A DNA stretch of 64,000 bases from NCBI GenBank assembly GCA_018398765.1, contig JAHBMJ010002528.1, positions 35,651 through 99,650 of the forward strand, in the 5' to 3' direction. The DNA is from Chromera velia. Taxonomy: Eukaryota; Sar; Chromeraceae. The position numbers and the translations under genes are program-made. The notes beneath the pieces are model-generated. The model was not told the DNA's origin and made no database searches. It saw nothing but the letters and a program-made list of their open reading frames with translations. This document shows positions 26,096 to 38,892 of this stretch, one piece after another; the stretch's first letter is position 1, and each line of letters opens with the position of its first letter.

Positions 26096-29000
26096 CTGCA
26101 GGAAGGGAGGGAGGAAGAAACAAAGGAAGCCATTGGAGAAGGAGGCTTTTGCTCGAGACATCGAGCAAGGATACAGACAGAGAAAGAATGCTGCTTGTTG
26201 TGTACAAAAATGGAAAAGAAAGGAATGTCGTGCCGATCCGTCCGTCTATTTCTTTTCCTCCACGCACTCTAGCGCGCACTGTGTGTGCTCCTGCAGAGAA
26301 GAGAGAAGAAAGACAGAGGAACTTTTGCATCTCTTTACTTCAGAGAAATGGCTTGCTGCATTCCCTCTTGTAGGTATTTCCAGCACAAAGTGCCCACCTG
26401 ACTAACTGAACTGACCACTTTTTGCAGTCGCTCCACGCTCGCATACACCGTCACAGTCTTGTCCGACCCTTCAGGTGGAGGCTGCTGCTGCTGCCTGCAC
26501 CTACGAATGAACTCCCTGTGTACTGAGGCGATAATCGCTATGGCAAGTTTGCTCTGTCGCAGTATCTCGAGAAGCTTCTGAGCTCTCTGAGGTTCGACAG
26601 CAATCACCCTGTCTGCCACCTTGCACACAGCCAAGAGTGGGTCCAGGTCTTTCACCGCATCTTCACACGTTCCCTCCACCCCCCGCTGAAGGAGGCTGTC
26701 TAAGGTCTGTGCGACAGGCTTGCTGTTCTGTACAGCGATGGCGGCAGCTACTCTCTCGTCAAGGTCTTTCGCCTTCGCGACGTACTCTTCAAAGCGTTTT
26801 AGGAGGTCGCCTGTGGCATTGTACAGCATGCACAAATTGTACGAAAACTTGGGAGGGTTTGAATCCCCTCCCTCCTTCTTTGCCTCAGCAGCTTTTTCGA
26901 CCCCAATTTCTTCAGGAGCGTGTTGAGCGGGCAGCCCCTCTTTCTCCGCCCCTTCGTGTCCTCCTTGATTTCCTTTGTGCCCTTCATTCTGACGCTGCAA
27001 GACGCCTGCCTTGTCAACCTCCTCTTTGAACTCCTCAAACTCTGTGCGAAACGCCAAGGCCTCCTCAATCGAATAACGAGGAGGCAGAGCAGCTCTTGCC
27101 GCCCACCTGTCACTCTGCGGCTTGGCAAGAAGCCCCTGTGAAGGAGTCGGTTTGTGGGCCTCTTCATCGATGGGATCTGCATACGTCAACTTGGCTGCGG
27201 CTGCGGCATTGTTCTTCTGCTCCTCTGCAGTCCTGCTGCTGCTGCTGTCTGAGTCGGCCTCTGTGCATAACCTATCCCACTCGATCCATCGTGTCTCGAC
27301 AAAGTCCATTTTTTTGGACGTGTGCCACAATCCGATCAACTTTCTCGCCAAACGAAACAGAGTGACCCGGCCCTTCCCAACAAAAGAAACCTCCCGAAGA
27401 GAGAGGCAGTCAATCTTTCGTGCTGCCTCCTGAATGGCAGGGAGCTCAAAGTACAGGATGTCGAGCTTTGGGGGCGGCGCAGCTACTGGTACAGCACCCG
27501 GTTGCTGCGGCTGAGGAATCATGGGGGACTCGTATGTGACCTGAGCGCCTGTGCCGTCTATCTCAGAACCTGCGATCTGATCCAGTGCGGTCATAACAGT
27601 CTCCAGCTCTGTGTGGAACTCTTTGACCCTATCTTCCCTCAACCGCAGTTGGATCAGCTCGGGGGGGTCACTGGGGCAGTGGGGGGGGACGGAAGCCGCC
27701 AAACGGTGTAGTTCGTTGATCCCCCCCCCTTCATCTGCCTCCCCACTCTGGTCGGACTCGGCTTGCTGACGCAACCACCCAGCCGCCTCTTGGCGCCATC
27801 CTGCCAGCCTCTCCATCAAGGAGAGCTCGGACGCCAGCCCGGAAGTAGAGCTGATACCAGCCATAATTCCTGCGGCTGCACGCGCGGCCCATCCTCTGAA
27901 CGAGAGGGGGGGGGCACTAGGCGGATTGCCGAGAGAGGGCGCACACGAGAGGGGTTTCCACCCTCCCCTATTCCCCTTTCGAGGAGGCGGTTTGAAGTAG
28001 ACGACGCCGAGGGAATTCGGCAGGACGACTCGGAGGAGACGGCGGTCCTCTCTGAACTCTTTGGATGAATCCTCCCCGGCAACAACTAGAAGAGACTGCG
28101 GGAGCAGGGACCAGCCGGAGGGGAAAGACTCGGGGAAGGAAAACTCGGACAGAGCTGCTGGAGAGCTCACGAAAGGCGCAGAGGACTCTCCACCGCTTCT
28201 CTCTGCCATCTCAGTTGAAGATTCGGCAGCTGTTGGAGGCGAAGCAGTGGGGGGAGACGAAGACGAGACAGGGGCCCTGCTGGTGGGGCCTCCCACATCG
28301 ACTCCCTGAGAATCTAGTCGGATCACAACAGACACACTCATCACCTCACTTCTCCCGTCAACCGACGGTGCCCTCCTGAAATCTCTTCCTCCTCCCTGCC
28401 TGCTGGAGAGGGTCTGCTCCTCCGACTCCCCCTCCGACTTCCAAAAACCGGAGTCGAGCAGCTCTTCAATGGACTTACCGGCTGCCGCCATCATTCTTCG
28501 CTCTGTCGCTGAGGGCGTAACAAATCCCACGGGAGCACAGGGCGAAGGGAAATCAAGAGAGCAGGGCCAGGAGAATTGCCCTCCGTTGCCTTCTCCTCCT
28601 CCCTGACTCTCCCCTCTCCCTGTCATCAGGGCGGAGAAGAACTTCAAGTCAGGCGCCAGGCCAATCAATTCATCCGGAGGATTCCCGACTGCCCCCCCGA
28701 CTGCCCTCGACCAATCCCAAATCCAAATCATCAACAGAGCAAGACGCTGCTGCAAAATGGCACGTTCGGGAAGGTCGGCAAACAGCAGCATTGACGGCTG
28801 CATGCTCTCAGTAAGGAGACGCACAACGCGGTCAACTGAAGGGAACCGTCTGTGGGCAGGGAGGTTCATCCATTTGCTCCGAGCCACGACTCTCTCCTCT
28901 GAGGCGAGATGGGATGAAGAATGAGAAGACAAAGCAGGACCATTTTTGTCCCCCAGAGAACCAAACAAAGAGAATGAAGGACCACCGGAGGTGGAACCTC

Positions 29001-31966
29001 CGGAGTGCTTCGCAACAGCGGAGCCTCCTCTCGCCTTGCCCCCCCTTGCGCCTGCCTTCCCCCCGCCCCTTGCTCGTGCTGGGGCAGCCAATGCTGCAAT
29101 GGCTTGCTGCTGCTGTTGCTGCATCACCATCGGCACCTCCGCAGCGAGTTGGTCCGTCTGAAGGAGTCCCCCTGGGTGCTGATAGATCTCAGAGAGCATG
29201 CAGATCGGACAGACCCACTCACTGCCATCATTCCCATCGTCATCATCATCGTCAAGCACCTGCATGGTCGGATGAGCGGGGCGGCTCGGGGGGGGTTGTT
29301 GACGCACTGCCGAGGCGCCTCCGAGCAGGGCAATCGTTGGTGCCGCAATCTGCTGCTGGGACGATGCCCCCTTCTTTCCTCCTGCAGGTGCCCCGCCCTT
29401 TTTCTTCGCAGCTCCCCCAACAACAGCTACAACCGGCTCCTTTGCTCCTCCTAAAGGCTGCTTGACGGCTTTGGGAGGGACAGCAGCAGCGACTCTGCTG
29501 GGATGCTGAGGGAGCACGGCGGCGCCAGGCGGACTGTGAGTTGCCCCCGGCGGTCGTGGTGCGTGCGGGGGCTGCTGTTTCTTTCTGCGAACGCAGGGAG
29601 AGTGGAACCACCTGCCGCAGCAGTCACACGCGACCCACTCCACGGCCTGGTTGTCAAATGGAGGTTCCTTCGCGCAGATGCCGCACATGTCGGGAGAGTA
29701 TCTGCAGGCAGGCAGGAAGAAAGGAGGCAAGCGAGCGAAGGGGGGGCATCTAGGGTGAGAAGGAATCAAGTAAGCAAGCAAGCAAGCAAGGAAGGAAGGA
29801 AGGAAGAAAGAAAGAAAGAAAGAAAGAAAAAAAGAAAGGAAAAAAGAAAAAAAGAAAAGAAGGAAGGAGGGAAGGAAGGAAGTCGGAAAGAAAGGAAAGG
29901 AAAAAGGGGGGGGGGAGAACAATCTGGGAAGAGGTAAAGGAAGAAAGGAGGCGGCCACTGCTCGGTACAAAGCGGAATATAAGGGAGAAAACAAGTACTA
30001 AGAGACAGAATACAAAAAAAAGTGGGGGCTCGAAATGTCTCGCCTCCTCTTTGCCTCTTGTCGGTCGCTTAAAGATATGAAGAAAAGAGAATTTTGACTG
30101 AAGAAAAAGGGCACACAAGCGGTAGTCGGAAGGCCCGACGACACACAAGAGGAAGAGACAGGGAGAGAATGACCGACGAAAGCCGCCAAACAGAAAACGG
30201 CACGTGCACACATCACGAATCACCTTACCCACCTTTCAAGATGATCCGCAGCCGCCCGCGCCCAAAGAAAGGCCTTCTGAATAGGCATCAGAAGGACCGG
30301 CGCTTCATCCTTCATTGGTTGGAACACCAACCCCTTGCCCGTCTCAGGCTGGCAAGTCTGCAGGAACGCGTCCGAGAGATCAAAAGGCTCATCCTCGTTC
30401 AAAGGCCTGCCCGAGGGACTGGCCGGAATGACTACTGACACACTTGAACCGGGAAAGGACTCGAAGCCAGAAGTACCGACTGCACTCAGAGTAGGACCAG
30501 TGCGTCCCTTTGCATTTCTACTGCCGGCGGGCGGTTTTTTCGATTTGCTCTTACTGGATCCCCCGACCGGCTTCTTTCCTTTCGAGCTTGGGTCCTCCAC
30601 TCCTCCTGCGGCTGATGGAGAGGCTTGACATGAGGGGCCGACGGAACTTCCCACTCCGTCTTCGCCCACACTATGAGCGTCTGTTCCCTCGCGCTTCCTT
30701 TTGGTGCCGCCACCACCAATGCCCCTTTGCGCGATCACTTGCTTGATTCCGGACTCAGCGTAGTAAGCAGCCTCGGCCGCAGCAACGGCTGCACTCATGG
30801 ATCCATTTGTTTATTCATTCATTTCATCAACAGATCGATCAAATGAAAAACAGAGGACATGGGATGAAAAAATGAGCAGTCATCCAACTGCAAACAGAAT
30901 CTCGACAGTCATCCAACTGCAAACAGAATCTCGACAGTCATCCAACTGCAAACAGAATCTCGATGCTCCTGTGCATCCGCATACTCGCTTGGTTTTGTTC
31001 GGCCCGTTCTGCCTCTCCGCGACGGCCATCACCCAAATTATTGATTTTTAGGACCGACGACTTTCCTTCTGTATTTTTGTTTTTCTGAAAAAAAAAAAAC
31101 GAAAGGACGCTGCGGCAGTCAACATTGGGACTGATCACCTCGTGAGGGGAGGGGAGCAAGCGAGACAGATGGAAAGGGAGGCCCATGCAACCGACGTCGA
31201 CACAGAAGAAGAGAGACAGAATGAGCTGTGAGGAAATTATAGGATCCATCAATTGAAGAGGAAGAAAGCAGGCAAAAGAAAGAAAAGAAAAAGGATCCAT
31301 CAATTGAAGAGGAAGAAAGCAGGCAAAAGAAAGAAAAGAAAAAGGATCCATCAATTGAAGAGGAAGAAAGCAGGCAAAAGAAAGAAAAGAAAAGAAAAGA
31401 AAAGAGGCCCTCATCAGCCAGGATGAAGAAGACGCCCAAAAGGTCCTGTGTCGGTTTCTTCTGAACGGTCAACAACAAAAAGGAAGAAAAAGGTGTGTGG
31501 GTGGCTGCTGGGATCACAAACTGAGGAAGGTAGAGTGACAGAGACACCGGAAGGTTGGAAAGAAGAACGACTGACCGTCGGCAGAGGCGATGACGTTGAT
31601 CTTTTTCTTGCGCGTCTGCATGGGCTCAGGCTGCAGCAGGGAAGAGAGGGAGAGAGAAAGAGAGACAACGATACAGAGAAGGATATAGAAAGATTTGAAA
31701 AGCGATGCATCTGCATCCTGATTCCTCCAGAAGGACGTTTTGCGCGTATGAAAAGACTTCTAAATGGATCCATTCTCGATCTGCATGCGCTCTCTGCCTT
31801 CCATCCGGGCCTCTCCAGAATGTCGCACGCATGAGTGCATGGATCAGAAGGGCCGCATTCGAGCATGAATGCCCAGTGCCCGACAGGGCGCAAAAAAAGT
31901 TACTCCGTTTGGTAGTGGGGCGTGAATTCATAGGCTTTCCCTCCCTCTCTCTCCCCCCCCCCCCCN

Positions 31967-31998
<32 letters not shown>

Positions 31999-34900
31999 CA
32001 TTCCCGATGAAGGGGAAGAAAATCAAAGAGTGGAAAGCTGGCGGAACGCAAGAATAGAGAAACCAAGCAATGCACACACTCCTTGAAAGAAGAAAAAACA
32101 TCGAGTGACGGACCGGAGGAAGGTCGCGCTTTCTCAGCGCCCTCTGCGCTTCGTCATCCTGCGCATCCTCGGAGGCCCCCTCTCCCTCTCCCTCACTTTC
32201 GCCCTCTGCGGCGTCTCCCTTCTCCTTCTCCTCCCCATCTGGGGACGGAGCGGTCACTCCCTCAGCCTTCACCTCTGTCTCTGTGCCGTTCACTTCGGGA
32301 ACCACGCCAGGGGCTCCCGTCTCCTGGGACACGCCCATGTCTGCATCGGCATCATCGGCCTTTGGGACTGCTTCTGCTTTTGCTTTTGCCTCTGCAGGTG
32401 ATGTGGAGGTAGGGTGGGGGGGTTCTTCTACGCCCTCTGTTTTTGTCCCCAGGTCTCCTACCTCAGCTGTGGTCTCAGCATGGTGGGCCCCGTTGGCTTC
32501 CGCCTCCTCAGGCTGCTCAGGGTCATCCAGACGTCTCTTCTTCGACTCTGGTTCCTCCCCCTTCCCTTTCGCGTCTTCTGCTGGGCTGATTGGTTCCTCG
32601 GCCCTCTCTTCAGAAGAAGAAGACACCATAGGGTCGTCTTGCTCTTTCTCTTCCCCCTCTTTCTTCACAAACCCCGTGACACCGTCAGAATCAGACATGA
32701 CACCGACAGCGCCCGGCGGCTCAGCTGCATTGGGGCTGCTCTCATCATTCCTGGGGGGTGATTCTTCCTCCTTGTCTCCCATCTCTGCATCCTCTTCCTC
32801 CTCCTCTTCCTCTTCCTCCTCTTCCCCTTCTCCCTCCTCCTGTGCCCGCAGCTCCTCCAAATACTCCTCGAGCCGCTGCTGGTCTTCCAGCTTTTCCCTC
32901 TCTAGCTCCTGCCTCCGACGGCTCACCGCAACAAAAAGGAATTCAGATGCCCTCAGGCTCAGCGTCTGTGTCCATGGACGCGGAAGCGTGCTGGATGGGA
33001 GGAGATGAGCGGCCTCTCGGGCTCGGAACTGTGACGATGGCAGGAAGGATAAGAGGGGCACGACAGAGGAGATGGCAGAGGTACAGGGTGAGCAGAAAAA
33101 AATGGATCAAAGGTTACACAAAAACGGAGAGGAGATACGACAGAGCCAAAAGTAAGAAAGAAGAGAAACGGAGCGGTTAGCACATCGACGAATGGGTCTC
33201 ACTGTAAGCTCATACACGTGGACAAAGAGATCGTCGTGCCCTTTCGAGCAAAGCACAAGGAAGCAGTGCAATCTCGACTCGGCCGATGATCGGAGAAAAA
33301 TCACGAGAGCGACACAGATAGCGAAAGGGAGGAGGATCCCACTGACCGCCCAATCCACCGCAATCAACCAGGCACACATGAGTCGTCCCTTCAGAGGGGT
33401 CTGGAGGGGGAGTCCGTCTGCTTCTTCCACAAGCCGCTGCACCCATGCACACACCCATACAGTCACACACCCATACAGGCATTCTTTCAGTCGGAACTTC
33501 AGTGTGTCACTCCTTCTTTCATTCCGCAAAGAAATACGGGGTTCATAGGAGTCAGACTGTTGGACGTGAGGGAAGGAGCATACAAGCAATCAAGGAGCAC
33601 CACCAAAAGGCTTTCGCTTTTAAACGCACGCGTCGGCTTCCTTTCCTGTTGCCATACCTGGAGCGAAGCAAGGGAAAGAAAGAAAGAACGACAGACTCAC
33701 CGTCAGCTCTTCAACCTTCAGCCCCATCTTCCAGGGGTCCAAAAAACAGGATCGGAGCCCGTCCCCTCGACAGGGGTGTCCTCCGACCAGCCGACGAGCC
33801 CCCCGCCTCCACTCCACGTCTTCCCTCCCTTTATTTACTTCTTCTGCCTTGACGCCTTCCTCCTTTTCGTTGTCCTTTCGCAAGACGACGTTGGAGACGA
33901 TGTCGGCAACCCATGGGTCGACAATGTAGGACCATCGCCGGTTGTCTTCCCATTTCTCTCTCTCTGTGACTTTCGGCTTTTCTTTTCTGGCTCCTGCAGG
34001 GTCTTCCGCTTTGTGGCGGAAGTCTGCAGAAAAAAGACACCCATTCTTTACTCATTTGCACCAACACACAGGCAGAGCGGAGAAAGAGGGTCAGGACAAG
34101 AGAAAGGGTACCCAGCAGACGAACGCAGCAGTGTTATAGGCGCAGAGGGAGAGAAAGAGAGAAATGGAGAGAAAATGAAAGAGAGAAGGAGAAGATTTGA
34201 CAAAGAGATCTCCATCAGCCCCACTGCAGTGCCTCCTCTTGATGACAGAGGGAGGAGGAGGGGGAACGAAGGATGACGCTTGTTTGTTGACTGACCTGCA
34301 ATAATGAGTGCCTCATCGTCGTCGTCCTTTTCCTTCTTCATCTCCCCGCTGGAACTCCCCGCTCTTTCAGGCTGGTCTTCTTTGACGTAAATCAGATTTT
34401 CCCAGTCCTCACTCGTTGAGGTGCCTCCAAGAACGGCAGAGAGGCGCAGAAGATTTTTGCTCTTCTTCCAGCTCGGGACCTTGGGCCGCCGGGCCGAATC
34501 AGCAGAGGAAGAGCCTGCGTCCACATCCATCGGCTCAGCAGCGGGGTCACAAGAGGACGAAAAGGAAGAGGCGGCTGCGGCGGCGGAAGAAGAAAAAGAA
34601 GCGGATGCACCAACAAGGACCCCTTCAGAGTTTCTGTCCCCATCCCTCAGCTCCATCCCGCGTCGAAGCCGAAGTCGTGGCGAGGGGGGGATAGATGACA
34701 TCCCGGGGGCGCTTGGTTTTTTCGACACGGCCCTGTTGTCACCATCGTCTTCTTCATGCCCTTCTCCTTCTTTGTCTCCCTTCTCACTCCCATCAGATTC
34801 GTCCTCGTCCATGGGATAGAAAGTGTGCGCAAGCTCTCGGCACGAGACGCTCACGACGGGCGTGTTGGGGCTCCCTGACGGTACTGCGTTTGCATTGGCC

Positions 34901-37172
34901 GGTTCATCCGAGGGAGCAGCGGCCTCTCTGAGGAAAGGGTACCTCTCGTAAAGGAAGTGGTGGTAGGCTGCATGGATGCATGCATGCATGTGCACGACAC
35001 GTCTTCGTTCACGCATCAGGCCACCCGTCCACACATTCACCATCCGTCCACTTACGCACATATCCCCGCCCACCCCGCCACTCACATATCAATGCAGTAG
35101 CTCGTGCACGTACAACATTGAGGCACATGAGACGGTCCGTTTGGACTTTCATTATCTCTTCCTCTTTCCCTCCTTTGTTTGCTTGGCTCCTTGCCCCTTT
35201 TCCATCATCACTTTCTTCCCCCCTTGGCTCCGTCAGGGCAGAGGCAGACGCCCACGAGGAAAGAAAGAAAGAAAGAAAGAAGCACAAGACAACGGAATGA
35301 AGAAAATGGGTAAACGTACCGACGGTGTGGGCGATCATCTTTTCCAGCTTTCTTGGTTCGTCCATCTCAAAAGGACATTCTGCAGTGAACAGCAAAGAAG
35401 GCCTGAAGTGTTCAATTGTATTCTTGCGAAGAGTCAACACCACCTCGCACTAGGGAGCGATGGGGGGAGAGAGAGATAGCTGCGAGAAAAAGACGAAGCG
35501 GCTGACGCCCTGACAACGATTCTTCCGGACGCTTCTGCAGTAAGTGTCAGACTTCCTTTTTTGTGCTCGTACAGCCAACTCAGCAGAAACCCCCAACTGC
35601 ACAAACCCACTGACCTTTTCTGGATCGATGTAAAAGAATCAGCGCCTGCCTGACAGTCAATCCAGACCTCCCTGCCCTCTGCATGTCTTTAGTCTTCACA
35701 ATCGGCCCGCACTTCTCCGCCAACTTCCCCAAGGCATCCGGAGAAAATTCAGAAAGGAGGCCGGAAAGTTCCAAGTCCACCGCGCCCTCCACGGAGGCGG
35801 ACGTCACGGGGGGCTGTTCAGATGGAGAGGGACGAGCGGCTCCTTTGGGATCTTCCGCGTCCTCGTCCTTTAGCTCGGTCACCTGAGCTTTGACTGCCGT
35901 CCCCGTGCCATCATCCGATCCCTCGTCGTCGTCTCCCGACTGCCTTCCCTTCAGCTGCCACATCATCGTCAGCAGCCGCTTGTTGTTCGTTTTCCATACG
36001 CGCAGAGTGCTGGGAGCAAGGGAGGAGTGCGCATGGTACGCGGCAGAGAGAGAGAACGCATACGGAGGCACGGATGCGGGGTTGTCTGCCTGAGGGGGAG
36101 AGAACGACTCAGAAGCCTCTCCCACTACAGAGGGTTCAGCGGCGCTGGGCTCCTTGCTAGCCTGTGCCGCCGCCGCTGCTGCATGAAGGGCCGCATCATG
36201 TCTGAGGGAGACTGTGAGGGGTCTCGACGGCTGCGGGCCTCTCTCCCTCTCCGAGAAGGTTCGCGTCTGCATCATCATCTGCCTCTTTGCTTGCGTCACT
36301 TGCTGAGCAAACGGAACCCTCTTCAGCAGCTCTTCCGGTATCTGCACAAACACACTCACACACACAGACATACGCAGGAAAGAAAAAGGCATGGAAAAAA
36401 GAGCTCAACCGAAAGAGCAGAAGAAGAGACGGAGAAAAGGTCCAGACAGACAGACCGACAGACAGAATCTTTGCATGTCCGCAGCTTCTTGAGGAAAAAC
36501 AAAAGAGAGAAGAAAGAAAGAGATCGTCTCACGGGGAAGGACAGCACCCGAACCGTGCACGAGAGAGAAGACAGCAGGATCCACACGTCCACTCAGACAC
36601 GGCAGCGTTTGTGAGGAAAACTCAGCGCCCACCCCCCCGGTCTCCTGCATCTGTCCTCCACCCCACTCTCCCTCCCTCCCTCTTTCCGTGCTGACTGACA
36701 TGGAGGAGTTCTGAGTGATGCAGTCTCTGCAGGCGTCTGTCTGTCACGGCCTCGCACCGGCCCTCTGATGCTTCGGCCTCATCGAGGTGCTGGAAGAAGG
36801 CAGACACGCTGCATGCAACAGGAAGGAAGGAAGCAAGGCGGTGGACGTGGAAGTGAAGGAAAGAGGTTCTTCCAATATCTTCTCTTTCATCAAAGCAGAA
36901 CTGGCACCGAGGGCCGCGTATCTCTTTCTTTTCTCTGCGCACTTCCCGCCTCAATTTCTCCTTTGCTTGCTTCCTGCCTATCTTCCTTCTTTGCTTCCTT
37001 TCTTCCTTTCTGTCTCTCCGTGCATTTGTTTGTTTGTGTGTGTGATATCCAGACAATCTGAAAAGAGGTAGGGAGGGAGGCAATTCTGCTTTGCCATATT
37101 GTACTAAGTCCCAGCTCCCTGACTGTCCCCCGGCACGCAGAAGCAAAGGACATGGAAAGAAACAAACACACA

Positions 37173-37204
<32 letters not shown>

Positions 37205-38832
37205 GAGAAAGAAAAGAAAGGAAGAAAGAAGAGTCCAACAATCGCGTCTCCTCAATCCCTCCCTTACTGACTCGATCTTCAGAGAGCTTCCAGTGTGCGT
37301 GTGAGAGATTCTCTCTACCCCCTTATGAACCCTCTTGAAGGCCCTCTGGGTCCACTCGGAGTGCTCAGGGTCCCTCTCCCTGTCCTGATCCCGATCTCGG
37401 AAGAACGCACGGAAGCACCCTAACCACTGGAGAAGGTTGAAAGAAACAAAGCGCTCATGACGACAGAAACACGGGAGCTTTTGACTTGTCGAACACCATT
37501 AGAGAGACACAAATAAAATGTGTGTATAAAGAGAGACGACAGACAGAGAACAAAACAGGCAAGGACGACGCAGGAGCTCATGCGAACGAGAAGACAGAGC
37601 GACGTAACGCAGACGCAGAAAGAAGAACCCTGCCAAACCGCTCGAATCTGACAGAAAAGTTCCACACGAGAAGCAAAACGGCTTCACTGCCCCTCCATCT
37701 ACCCATTCAAACAACCCAACCAGCCTACCTGGTGTGCAGCTAGGAGTGACGCCTTCAGAGCAGAAACAAGCTCCGGGTCCGCAAGTCGGGGCGTGGCAGC
37801 CGTTGTCGCTTCGACCTCGTGTGGGTCATCGCAGCTGTCGAAGTCTCCGTAGAGCATTTCGTCCAGCCACGTGGTCATCGTCAGCGCATTCACTGCAGCT
37901 CCTCCCGTCATGTCCACATCTTCCCCCTCGTGCTCCCCCTCCTCTTCTCCGACCGGCGGGCGGGGAGACGCCCCCCCTCCTCCTTCGTTCTCTGCCTCCC
38001 CCCCTCGGGACAGATTCACGTTCCCCCCGGAGGCCTCTTCCCCGTCTCCCTCAGCGCCGGCCAGTGCGAGTGCCCCGTTGAGACGCTCAGTCGCCTGATC
38101 CATCTTGATCTCCCCAGGGATGAGGGCCTCCAGGAGCAACAGGTTGTCGTTGCGACACGCAAGCTGTCAAAGGACAGAGACGCACAGAAGAAAAGAGGGA
38201 GGTGGGAGACAGCAAAATACAGCATTGTCAGAAGCAGAAAAACAAAGGAGCAATGACATTTCTTTTCTTCTGGGTGGACTTCTTTTGCTCTTACACGCTG
38301 AAGCAATCCCAAAATAGAAAGGAACCGAAAAACAATAAGCCGGGTGACCGAATAAGCAACTGCACTTAACGTTCTCTCTCTCCCCCCTTGTGTGTGTGTA
38401 TGTCTGTGTGTATGTGTGTATGTGTGTGTGTGTGTGTGTATGTGTGTGAACATAGAGACTTCGCCCACACTCATCGGAGTCCTCTTGCCCGTGAGGCAAC
38501 ACCCCACGCGAGGAATCAATTTGCAGAGACCGCATCGCTCTCCCGCCCTCCCCCCCTCCCTCCCTCCCACAGACCGACCTCACTTTCGATCGCCTCTTTC
38601 AGCCCCGACACCGTCAGAGGTGCCATCAGGAGCTCTTGGACGATCGCCCCGCCCTCCTCTGAGAACTCACGAAGTGCAGACAACAGCGCTCGTCTTTCCT
38701 CAGGGGGAACCACAGCTTCCCCGTACCCGTGAAAACCGCCGCTGCGACACACGGGTCACACAAACAGGTGTACGCACCAAAACCCGCGCAGAACATATAT
38801 GGGCATACGCATGCACGCACGTACGTACTCGT

Positions 38833-38892
<60 letters not shown>

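Noticed and set aside
29702-29994. N-terminal extension of the PHD exon frame (poly-Phe/Ser/Leu)
   Set aside because: It is derived from GAAA-type simple sequence, and a good acceptor (CTGCAG before 29701) puts it in the intron.
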